Source: Salinilacustrithrix flava
GTDB taxonomy: Bacteria > Actinomycetota > Acidimicrobiia > Acidimicrobiales > Salinilacustritrichaceae
DNA: 64,000 nt
Direction: 5' to 3'
Assembly: GCA_024128875.1 (NCBI GenBank)
Contig: JAMYFF010000006.1
Span: 186,001-250,000, forward strand
Position numbers and translations under genes: made by a program. Numbering within the stretch: position 1 is the stretch's first letter; each line of letters opens with the position of its first letter. Of the stretch, positions 55,921-63,453 are shown in pieces. Below the pieces are notes generated by a model. The model was not told where the DNA came from. It saw only the letters and a list, made by a program, of their open reading frames with translations, and did no database searches.

Positions 55921-57111
55921 ATGCTCACGTCCTCCCCGCAGCCCGCCAACGGCCGCGCGTCGCAGCTCACCGACCGTTCGACGCCGCCCGTTCGCCCGGC
56001 GACCCGCACCACCACAGGCGGCCTGGAGGTCACCGAGACGCTCGGGGTGGAGGAGGAGTTCCTCGTCGTCGACCGCGAGACGCGCGAGCTCGTCCCCCGC
56101 GGCCATGAGCTCATCGCCGAGGTCGGCGATCTCGGCGAGCACGTCAGCGCCGAGCTGAACCGCTGCCAGGTCGAGGTCGACACCCCCGTGTGCACCGACC
56201 TGGCGTCGCTGCGCGACGAGGTCGTCGCCAAGCGCGATCGCCTCCGCACCGCGGGTGACGAGCTGGGCCTGGCCGCTGCCGCGGTGGCCACCCACCCGTT
56301 CTCGAGCTGGCGCCACCAGGCCGTCGACACCGATGAGGAGCGCTACGAGGTCATGGAGGACCGCTTCCGGCTCCTCGCCCGCGAGCACGTCATCTGCGGG
56401 TGCCACGTCCACGTCGGCATCTCCGACCCCGACGATCGCGTCGCGGTCCTGGCCGCGGCGGGTGCTTGGCTGCCGACCCTGCTCGCCATGTCCACGAACT
56501 CGCCGTACTGGCAGGCGGAGGACACCGGCTACGCCAGCTACCGCACGGTGATCTGGTCGCGCTGGCCGACGTCGGGCATGCCGCCGTCCATCTCGTCACC
56601 GGAGGAGCTGCAGGGGATCATCGACGACCTGATCACGGTCGGCGCCATCGAGGACGAGACCCACCTCTACTGGTGGGTGCGCCCGTCCCTGCGCCACCCG
56701 ACCGTCGAGTTCCGGGTGTGCGACACGTTCCTCTACGTCGACGACGTCGTCGCCGTGACCGGGCTCATCCGGGCCCTGTGCTGGACCGCGCTGAACGCGC
56801 CGGAGACCCTCCCGCCCGTCCCGAGCCGCCACGTCCAGCGCGCCGCGGTGTGGCACGCCGCCCGCTACGGCATGCGCCGCGACCTGGTGGACCTGGCGGC
56901 CATGGCCCAGCGGCCGGCCGAGGACGTGGTCCGCTCCCTCCTCGACATGGCCCGCCCGGGCCTCGAGCACTACCGGGACGACGAGGTCGTGACCGAGCTG
57001 GTGCAGCAGCTCATCTCCCGGGGCACGGGCGCCAGCGCCCAGCGCCTGACCCGAGCCGAGGAGACCTCGGGCGGCCCGGTCATCGACATGGTCCTCGACC
57101 GGATGCGCTGA
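55921..57111 (+). CDS. YbdK-type carboxylate-amine ligase (glutamate-cysteine ligase family 2)
   Basis: A 396-aa GCS2-family ligase that probably joins the gamma-carboxyl of glutamate to an amine. LGVEEEFLVVDRETREL starts the fold after a disordered N-terminus of about 40 residues. ELNRCQVEVDTPVC, CGCHVHVGISDPDDRVAV, WQAEDTGYASYRTVIWSRWP (parts) and TVEFRVCDTFLYVDD are family blocks. Activity with cysteine is usually weak for this family and the true amine is unknown. GAAGGAATCCCCG before the ATG gives the ribosome-binding site. It is divergent from two genes that also act on amino-acid bonds. Confidence 0.88.
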   Translation: MLTSSPQPANGRASQLTDRSTPPVRPATRTTTGGLEVTETLGVEEEFLVVDRETRELVPRGHELIAEVGDLGEHVSAELNRCQVEVDTPVCTDLASLRDEVVAKRDRLRTAGDELGLAAAAVATHPFSSWRHQAVDTDEERYEVMEDRFRLLAREHVICGCHVHVGISDPDDRVAVLAAAGAWLPTLLAMSTNSPYWQAEDTGYASYRTVIWSRWPTSGMPPSISSPEELQGIIDDLITVGAIEDETHLYWWVRPSLRHPTVEFRVCDTFLYVDDVVAVTGLIRALCWTALNAPETLPPVPSRHVQRAAVWHAARYGMRRDLVDLAAMAQRPAEDVVRSLLDMARPGLEHYRDDEVVTELVQQLISRGTGASAQRLTRAEETSGGPVIDMVLDRMR

Positions 57112-57123
57112 CCCGGCAGCCCA

Positions 57124-58194
57124 TCAGCCCGGGAGGTCGGCCAGGTCGCGCAGCGCGCGGCAGGCGGCCTGCACCAGCGGGATCGCCAGGCACGCCCCGG
57201 TGCCCTCGCCGAGGCGGAGGTCCAGCGCCAGCAGGGGCTCGAGGCCGAGGTGGGCCAGCGCCGCGGTGGCGGCCGGCTCGGTCGAGCGGTGCCCGCCGAC
57301 GACGTGGGCCGCGGTCCCGGGCGCGATGGCCTCGGCCACGCACAGGGCGGCGCCGCCGATGACGCCGTCGACGATGGTGGGCACCCGGCGGGCGGCGGCG
57401 GCCAGGTGGAGGCCGGCGAGCGCGGCGATCTCCAGCCCGCCCACGTCGGCGAGCACGTCGACCGGATCGTCGAGGTCGCGCGCCCGGTCGACCGCGGTGC
57501 GGACCAGCCGCTGCTTGTGCCCGAGGCCGTCGGCGGGCAGGCCGGCGCCCGGGCCGACGAGCGGTTCGGGGTCCTGGCCGGTGAGACAGGCGATCAGGGC
57601 CACCGACGCGGTCGTGTTGCCGATGCCCATGTCGCCGCCGACGAGCAGGTCAGCGCCGGCATCCACGTGCGCGCCCGCCACCGCCGCGCCGACCGCGACC
57701 GCCGCCAGCGCGTGGGCCCGGCTCATCGCCGGACCAGTCGCGATGCTGTCGGTGCCGGCCCGCACCCGGCGGTCGAGCACGTCGGCCCGACCGAGGGCAT
57801 GCAGGTCGCGCAGGTCGGACGACACGCCGACGTCCACCACCGTCACCGAGGCGCCGGCCTGGGCGGCGAAGGCGTTGATGGCCGCGCCGCCCGCGGCCAT
57901 CGTCCGCACCATGGCGCCGGTGATCTCGCTCGGCCACGCGCTGGCCCCGTCGGCGACCACGCCGTGGTCGCCGGCGAACACGACGACCGCTGGCTGCGCG
58001 GGAACGGCCGGCGGGCAGACGCCGGTGATGCCGGCGATGCGGACGGCGACGTCTTCGAGGCGGCCGAGGGAACCAGGGGGCTTGGCCCGGGTGCTCCAGC
58101 GCGCGGCGGCCGAGCGAGCGGCCGCCGCTCGCTCGGCGTCGTCGGCCGGCGCGGTGATCCGCTGTCGCAGGTGGTCGAGCAGCTCGGGGCTCAC
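57124..58194 (-). CDS. cobT: Nicotinate-nucleotide--dimethylbenzimidazole phosphoribosyltransferase
   Basis: A 356-aa enzyme that makes alpha-ribazole phosphate, the lower ligand of cobalamin. AKPPGSLGRLEDVAVRIAGI, VVVFAGDHGVVADGASAWP, GGAAINAFA and GGDMGIGNTTASVAL are family blocks. HRSTEPAATAALAHLGLEPLLALDLRLGEGTGA (parts) contains the catalytic glutamate at EGTGA. It starts with a GTG in a GTGA overlap with the upstream cobC. It is the last gene of the operon; only 12 bp separate its stop from the convergent YbdK-type gene. Confidence 0.94.
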   Translation of the reverse strand: MSPELLDHLRQRITAPADDAERAAAARSAAARWSTRAKPPGSLGRLEDVAVRIAGITGVCPPAVPAQPAVVVFAGDHGVVADGASAWPSEITGAMVRTMAAGGAAINAFAAQAGASVTVVDVGVSSDLRDLHALGRADVLDRRVRAGTDSIATGPAMSRAHALAAVAVGAAVAGAHVDAGADLLVGGDMGIGNTTASVALIACLTGQDPEPLVGPGAGLPADGLGHKQRLVRTAVDRARDLDDPVDVLADVGGLEIAALAGLHLAAAARRVPTIVDGVIGGAALCVAEAIAPGTAAHVVGGHRSTEPAATAALAHLGLEPLLALDLRLGEGTGACLAIPLVQAACRALRDLADLPG

Positions 58195-59117
58195 GGGTCG
58201 CTCCGGTGGTCGGTGGCGGACAGGGCGCGCTCGAGCCGCTCGAGGCCGTCGGCGTCGGGGACGGCGATGCGGACGGCATCCGGGTGCCCGAAGGTCCCGC
58301 CGTGGCGGACGACGACGCCCTCGGCCAGCAGCCGGTCGCGCAGGCCGGCGGCCCCCGGCACCCACACGTAGGGGGAGTCGCTGGGCTCGGGGGCGAGGTC
58401 GTGGCGGACCAGCACGTCGTGGAGCTGGGACCGGAGCTGGGCGATGCCTGCTCGCCACCCGCTGGGATCGGCCAGGTCGAGCAGCGCAGGGAGGGCGGCG
58501 CACACCAGGCCGTTGACCGACCAGCGCGGCCGCAGACCCCGGAGGGCGTCGGCCTCGGCGTCGTCGCGGGCCACCACGTAGCCGATGCGGATGCCCGGGA
58601 TCGCCCACGCCTTGGTCAGCGAGCCGAGCGCGGTGACCCCGGGGTCGCCCCGGGTCCAGGAGGCCGTGGCCAGCAGGTAGAAGGCCTCGTCGCGGACGTC
58701 GGCCACGTCGTCGGGCGCGGCGAGACGGCCAGTGGGGTTGTGCGGGTCCGAGCGCCAGCGCGGCCCGGCCGGGTCGAGGCGCGCCAGGTGGCGCCGGTAC
58801 AGCGAGAAGTCGCACTCCTCGGCCCAGCCGACCGGCCGGAGCCGGGCCACGAGCGCGATGGCCTCCGCACCGCCGTTGGTGAGGACGAGCCGCGCCGGAT
58901 CCACGCCGATGGCCTCGGCGAGCGCAGCGGTGGCGCGGGCGTCGTCGGGGTAGCGACCGACCCCGTCGAGGGCGGCGCGCAGCACGGGCCGGACGTCGGG
59001 TGCGAGGGGGTTGAGGCTGGCGGACAGGTCGAGCAGCTCCTCGACCGGTCGGCCGAGCGCAGCGGCGACCCGGTCGACGTCCCCGCCGTGGGGGCCGGGG
59101 GCGGGGGTGCCGGTCAC
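58191..59117 (-). CDS. cobC: Threonine-phosphate decarboxylase-like PLP enzyme
   Basis: A 308-aa fold-type I PLP enzyme. HGGDVDRVAAALG and LLDLSASLNPLAP are the classical start of CobC/CobD decarboxylases that make (R)-1-amino-2-propanol phosphate. The PLP-binding lysine is in SLTKAWAIPGIRIGY; DPHNPTGRLAAP is the phosphate-binding region. It is rather short, with a small C-terminal domain. GTGA overlaps exist with both neighbours. Histidinol-phosphate aminotransferase relatives are similar, but the operon context argues for the cobalamin role. Confidence 0.85.
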   Translation of the reverse strand: MTGTPAPGPHGGDVDRVAAALGRPVEELLDLSASLNPLAPDVRPVLRAALDGVGRYPDDARATAALAEAIGVDPARLVLTNGGAEAIALVARLRPVGWAEECDFSLYRRHLARLDPAGPRWRSDPHNPTGRLAAPDDVADVRDEAFYLLATASWTRGDPGVTALGSLTKAWAIPGIRIGYVVARDDAEADALRGLRPRWSVNGLVCAALPALLDLADPSGWRAGIAQLRSQLHDVLVRHDLAPEPSDSPYVWVPGAAGLRDRLLAEGVVVRHGGTFGHPDAVRIAVPDADGLERLERALSATDHRSDP

Positions 59118-60040
59118 CGGCGCCGCCGCCGGGGTCGGATGGCGAGGAGCCCGACCGCGCCGAGCGCGCCGATGAGCACCAGCTCGGCCCGTTCGGCGAG
59201 GCGGACGGCGCGGGCGATGTCGGCGGCGACGGGGCGGTCGCCGGAGCCCAGCGTGGGGCGGTCTTCGACCCGATCGCCGTAGCGCAGCGGACCGCCGAGG
59301 GACACGCCGAGCGCGCCGGCGAAGGCGGCCTCGGCCACGCCGGCGTTCGGTGACGGGTGGGCGGGGGCGTCGTCGCGGATGGCGCGGACGGTGGCTGCTC
59401 GACGCTCGGTCGGGGCGAGGGCCACCGTGCACAGGGCGAGCAGCCGCGCGGGCACGAGGTTGGCCAGGTCGTCGGCCCGGGCGGCGGCCCAGCCGAAGCG
59501 CTCGTAGCGCTCGCTGCGGTGGCCGACCATGGCATCCATCGTGTTGAGCGCCCGGTAGCAACCGGTGCCGGCCGCACCGCCTGCGAAGGCCCACAGCGCC
59601 GGCGCGTACACGGCATCGACCATGTTCTCGGCCACCGACTCGATGACCGCAGCCGCCACACCGGACTCGTCCAGCTCGGTCGGATCGCGCCCGACCAGCG
59701 ACGGGAGGGCGGCCCGGGCGGCCTCGAGGTCGCCGGCTTCGAGGTGGGCGCCGATGCCGGCTGCCACGTCTCGCAGCTGACGGCCGGCGGTGGTCACCGA
59801 CACCGCAGCCGCGGTGGAGCCGAGCAGGCGGCCGCCCACCGCGCCGAGCGCGGCACCAGCGACCGCGTAGCGGACGCCGGCGCGGCGGTCGTCGGCCCAG
59901 AGCACCTCCTCGACCTCGGTCATGGCCGTGCCGAACCGGGCAACGGGGTGGGCCCGGTCGGGCATCGGGGGCACGACCTGGGCCAGCACCAGGCCGAGCG
60001 CGGTGCCCCGAGCCCGGGCCGAGAAGCTCGGTCGCCTCAC
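59114..60040 (-). CDS. cbiB: Adenosylcobinamide-phosphate synthase
   Basis: A 308-aa membrane protein that attaches aminopropanol (phosphate) to adenosylcobyric acid. Several hydrophobic segments are present, with HPVARFGTAMTEVEEVLW, AVIESVAENMVDAVYAPALW and RALNTMDAMVGHRSERYERFGWAAARADDLANLVPARL (parts), which are family hallmarks. The C-terminus ends in a basic cluster. Start GTG lies in the cobS stop (GTGA) and its stop in the cobC start (GTGA). The first residues (RRPSFSARARG) are basic, as expected for the cytosolic side. Confidence 0.92.
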   Translation of the reverse strand: MRRPSFSARARGTALGLVLAQVVPPMPDRAHPVARFGTAMTEVEEVLWADDRRAGVRYAVAGAALGAVGGRLLGSTAAAVSVTTAGRQLRDVAAGIGAHLEAGDLEAARAALPSLVGRDPTELDESGVAAAVIESVAENMVDAVYAPALWAFAGGAAGTGCYRALNTMDAMVGHRSERYERFGWAAARADDLANLVPARLLALCTVALAPTERRAATVRAIRDDAPAHPSPNAGVAEAAFAGALGVSLGGPLRYGDRVEDRPTLGSGDRPVAADIARAVRLAERAELVLIGALGAVGLLAIRPRRRRR

Positions 60041-60735
60041 GGTCGGGCCGCCAGGGCGAGCAGCGCAACGGTCTCGGCGAGCACGGCGCACGCGCCGAGC
60101 ACGTCGCCGGTGAACCCGCCGATGCGACGTCGGGCGAGCAGGACGACGCCGGTGACGGTGGCGAGCAAGGCGACGAGGGCGACGGCCCCGGTGGTCCCCT
60201 GCGCCACCACCAGCACGCCGGCGACCGGCACCAGCCACAGGGCCGTCCACCGGCGGGCGCCGGGCACCATCGCCGAGGCGAGGCCGGCGTCCCGGGCGTA
60301 GGGCACCAGCGACGGGACGACGGCGAGCACCGTGCGGCTCGCCGCCCACACGGCGATGAGCGAGAGGGGCTCGACCAGATCGGTGGCGAGCGCAGCCCAC
60401 CGGGCCAGCAGCACCACGGGGACGACTGCGAGGGCGAAGGCGCCCACGTCGGGGGCGGCCATCACCGCGAGGCGCCGGTCCCGTTCGAGGTGGGGGAGGA
60501 GCCCGTCGGCGGTGTCGGCCAGCCCGTCGGCGTGGAGCATCCCGGTGATGGCGAGGTCGGCGGCCACGACGAGCACGGCGGCGACGCCGGGCGACCACAG
60601 CTCGACCGACACGAGCCAGACCCCGGCGAGGGCGGCGCCGATGAGCGCGCCGACGACGGGGAAGAACAGGAACGTGGTGCGGTCCGGTGTCCGGGCACCG
60701 CCGAAGACCGTGAGGAACCCGAGGGCGCTCAGCAC
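60037..60735 (-). CDS. cobS: Adenosylcobinamide-GDP ribazoletransferase (cobalamin synthase)
   Basis: A 232-aa integral membrane enzyme that joins adenosylcobinamide-GDP and alpha-ribazole (phosphate). LGFLTVFGG starts the protein, then FFPVVGALIGAALAGVW and ITGMLHADGLADTADGLL, which holds the metal-binding aspartates. Four or more further hydrophobic segments follow. It starts with a GTG that lies 7 bp inside the cobU gene. It is somewhat short but complete. Confidence 0.92.
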   Translation of the reverse strand: MLSALGFLTVFGGARTPDRTTFLFFPVVGALIGAALAGVWLVSVELWSPGVAAVLVVAADLAITGMLHADGLADTADGLLPHLERDRRLAVMAAPDVGAFALAVVPVVLLARWAALATDLVEPLSLIAVWAASRTVLAVVPSLVPYARDAGLASAMVPGARRWTALWLVPVAGVLVVAQGTTGAVALVALLATVTGVVLLARRRIGGFTGDVLGACAVLAETVALLALAARP

Positions 60736-61253
60736 GGCAGCTCGCCCGGCTCCGGCAGGCTGATCGCGCGGCCGGCCACGACGAGCAGGGCGTGGTCGGC
60801 CACGGCGGACACGGCCTGGTTGACCTGCCCGAGGGCATCGGCGAAGCGGCGACCGAGCTCCGTGGGCGCGTGCGGGGCGAGGCCGACCTCCTCGCCGACC
60901 ACGATCGTCGTGCCGGCGCGCGCCCGCAGGGCGTCGACCAGCGGACCCGGGTCCGGATCGAGGTCGGGGTGGCCGGTGGCCCACGTCCCGAGGGAGTCGA
61001 GGAGCACGACGCCGTCAGTGCCTCGCAGCACGCCTGGGAGATCGGTCGGGGTCGTGCACTCCACGGTCGTCCACGCGGCCGGGCGCCGGGCCCGGTGGGC
61101 CTCGATGCGAGCGGCGTGGTCGGCGTCGGCGGGGTCGAGGCGAGCGGTGGCCACGTAGGTCACGGCAGCGTGGGGTCCGGCCAGGCGCGCCGCCATCGAC
61201 TCGGCGACGGCCGACTTGCCCGAGCGCGTCCCCCCGAGGACGAGCACGATCAC
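60729..61253 (-). CDS. cobU: Adenosylcobinamide kinase / guanylyltransferase
   Basis: A 174-aa P-loop enzyme. LVLGGTRSGKSAVAE is the nucleotide-binding loop; VTYVATARLD, RIEAHRARRPAAWTTVE with the conserved HRxRRP motif, and VVGEEVGLAPHAP are family blocks. The activity phosphorylates and guanylylates adenosylcobinamide. A second GTG at 61247 could be the start. It overlaps cbiZ (GTGA) upstream and cobS downstream. Confidence 0.93.
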   Translation of the reverse strand: MIVLVLGGTRSGKSAVAESMAARLAGPHAAVTYVATARLDPADADHAARIEAHRARRPAAWTTVECTTPTDLPGVLRGTDGVVLLDSLGTWATGHPDLDPDPGPLVDALRARAGTTIVVGEEVGLAPHAPTELGRRFADALGQVNQAVSAVADHALLVVAGRAISLPEPGELPC

Positions 61254-61927
61254 GGGTGCCGCTCCAGCCCGTCCCGCACCGCGGCGTGCACGGCGCGGCC
61301 GATGCGGGCGCCCCAGGTGGACCGGGGTCCGGCGAAGGGCTCGACCGGGACGGCGGGCGGCCAGACGACGGTGACGGCGTCGCTGGCCGTGCCGGTGCCG
61401 GGCACGCCGGCCTCCTGCAGGGCCTGGGCCTTGGCCTCGGTGGCCGTGATCACGGCGTTCACGGCGGCCGCCGGGGACAGCGCCACCGGGACCTGGACGA
61501 CGATGTTGATCGTGCCGGGCACCCAGCCGCCGTCGGTGCGGTGCCCGTGGGAGCCGTCGACGTCGGCGGCCCACGTCGGCTTGGTCACGCCGACCGTGGC
61601 GTCGACCACCACGTCGCCGTCGGCGGCCCGCACGGCGCGGTGCACATCGACGGCGGTGAGCATCGCCGCCCCGGTGCCGACCAGGCCGAGCCGGGTCGCG
61701 ATGTCGCGGGCGTGGTCGTCGAGGTCGGTGCGGTCGTAGCCGGCCGGCACCCCGATGTTCAGCAGCCAGTCGATCGCGGCGCTGCCGCCGCCGACCGGTG
61801 CCGAGGACAGCGCCGCCCGTGGGCCGTCGAACACCCAGCTGCAGGCCGCACGGGCGCCGGCAGCGTCCGGCAGGTCGACGACGTCGACCCGAGCGGGACG
61901 GGCCAGGTGGCGGCCGACCTCGGTCAC
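61250..61927 (-). CDS. cbiZ: Adenosylcobinamide amidohydrolase
   Basis: A 225-aa CbiZ-family hydrolase that removes the aminopropanol side chain from (adenosyl)pseudocobalamin-type cobinamides to give cobyric acid for reuse. VPGTINIVVQVPVALSPAA and GTGTASDAVTVVWPP are family hallmarks. GTGAAMLTAVDV and DATVGVTKPTWA also fit. It sits inside a biosynthetic operon between cobQ and cobU, with GTGA overlaps on both sides. Such placement suggests remodelling of imported corrinoids as well as synthesis. Confidence 0.85.
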   Translation of the reverse strand: MTEVGRHLARPARVDVVDLPDAAGARAACSWVFDGPRAALSSAPVGGGSAAIDWLLNIGVPAGYDRTDLDDHARDIATRLGLVGTGAAMLTAVDVHRAVRAADGDVVVDATVGVTKPTWAADVDGSHGHRTDGGWVPGTINIVVQVPVALSPAAAVNAVITATEAKAQALQEAGVPGTGTASDAVTVVWPPAVPVEPFAGPRSTWGARIGRAVHAAVRDGLERHP

Positions 61928-63453
61928 CAGCCCGGCTCCGAGCCGGGGGCCGCTGCGCCGGCGGTGAGGTCGCTCACGGCGGCGGTGTCCAGGTGCTCGC
62001 CGATCCAGTCGGCCATCCGGTCGTGCTGGGCCTCGAGCCGGTCGGCGAAGGGCACGGGGTGCGGGGCGAAGGTCCTTCCCCGTCGTTCGGCCACGTCGGA
62101 GAGGCCAGCGCGGACGCCGTCGGCGTCGAACAGGCCGTGCAGGCTCGTCCCGCGCACGCGCCCGTCGGCCGACCGGGAGCCCTCGCGCTCCGCCGGGCCG
62201 CCGGGGTCGACCGGGTCGAGCGCCAACCACGGCCCGTCGCCCCACGCTCGGCCCAGGTGGATCTGGTAGCCGGCGACCTGGGCGTGCCCGTCGACGGTGC
62301 GGCCCGTCCGCCGGCGCACCACCTTGTCCCGCTCGAACACGGTCTCCACCTCCAGCAGGCCGAGCCCGTCAACCGTGCCGGCGCCGGACTCGACCTCGTC
62401 GGTGATCCGCGTCCCGAGCACCTGCTGGCCGGCGCAGATGCCGACGACGTCGGTGCCGCGTCCGGCGGCAGCCACCAGCGCCGCTGCCATGCCCGTCCGG
62501 CGGAGCCACGCAAGGTCGTCGACGGTCGCCCGGCTGCCGGGCACCACGACCAGGTCGGCATCAGCCAGCTCGCCCGGTCGTCGGACCCATCGCACGACGA
62601 CGTCGGGCTCGGCGACGAGGGGGTCGAGGTCCGACGGGTTGGCGAGGTGGGGGAGGTGCACGGCGGCCACGCGCACGGGGTCGTCCGAACCGGTCCGCTC
62701 GGGGTCGACGACCGTGCCCACGTCCAGCGAGTCCTCGGTCCCCAGCAGCGCCCCGGGCCCGAGGTGGGGCAGCACGCCGAGCACCGGGACGCCGGTGCGA
62801 GCCTCGAGGTCGGCGAGACCGTCACCGAGGAGCGCCGGGTCGCCCCGGAAGCGGTTCAGGACGATGCCGCCGATGCAGCCGGCGAGGTGCGGCGGCAACA
62901 GGCCGATCGTGCCGTGGGCCGCGGCGAAGGCGCCGCCGCGCTCGATGTCGACCACCAGCACGGCGGGCATCCCGGCGGCACGGGCCAGGGGGAGGTTGAC
63001 CAGATCCCGGTCGAGCAGGTTGATCTCCGCCGCACCGCCGGCACCTTCGGCCACGACCACGTCGAAGCGCCGGCGCAGCGACGTGAGGGCATCGAGCACG
63101 ACCGGCCGCAGCTCGTCGGTGCGCGCCCCCCAGCCGGCGGCGTCGGTGGTCCCCACCTCCGTGCCGAGCACGACGACGTGGCTGCCGGTCGCGCTCGAGG
63201 GCTTCAGCAGGATCGGGTTCATGGCCGACTCGACATCGACGCCGGCGGCGGCCGCCTGCATCGCCTGGGCTCGACCGACCTCGCCGCCGTCGACCGACAC
63301 CGCCGAGTGGTTGGACATGTTCTGGGCCTTGAACGGCGCCACCGTCGCACCCGTCCGGGCGAACCAGCGGCACAGGCCGGCGGTCACGGTCGACTTCCCC
63401 GCGCCGCTCGTGGCGCCGACCACGAGGAGCGCCCCGCGGGGCGACGCGCCCAT
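61924..63453 (-). CDS. cobQ: Cobyric acid synthase (glutamine-hydrolysing)
   Basis: A 509-aa enzyme that amidates four side chains of adenosylcobyrinic acid a,c-diamide. The N-terminal synthetase half has LLVVGATSGAGKSTVTAGLCRW-like P-loop, APFKAQNMSNHSAV, and FDVVVAEGAGGAAEINLLDRD. The C-terminal glutaminase half has VVPGSRATVDDLAWLR, the nucleophile region GICAGQQVLG and GTSLHGLFD with the histidine. Length is typical. The ATG directly follows the cobO stop codon (TAGATG on the minus strand). Confidence 0.95.
   Translation of the reverse strand: MGASPRGALLVVGATSGAGKSTVTAGLCRWFARTGATVAPFKAQNMSNHSAVSVDGGEVGRAQAMQAAAAGVDVESAMNPILLKPSSATGSHVVVLGTEVGTTDAAGWGARTDELRPVVLDALTSLRRRFDVVVAEGAGGAAEINLLDRDLVNLPLARAAGMPAVLVVDIERGGAFAAAHGTIGLLPPHLAGCIGGIVLNRFRGDPALLGDGLADLEARTGVPVLGVLPHLGPGALLGTEDSLDVGTVVDPERTGSDDPVRVAAVHLPHLANPSDLDPLVAEPDVVVRWVRRPGELADADLVVVPGSRATVDDLAWLRRTGMAAALVAAAGRGTDVVGICAGQQVLGTRITDEVESGAGTVDGLGLLEVETVFERDKVVRRRTGRTVDGHAQVAGYQIHLGRAWGDGPWLALDPVDPGGPAEREGSRSADGRVRGTSLHGLFDADGVRAGLSDVAERRGRTFAPHPVPFADRLEAQHDRMADWIGEHLDTAAVSDLTAGAAAPGSEPGW

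Noticed and set aside
54145..57111. Known N-acetylglutaminylglutamine amide operon
   Set aside because: The amidotransferase is class I (C26) rather than class II, and neither the GNAT fusion nor the M42 peptidase is present.
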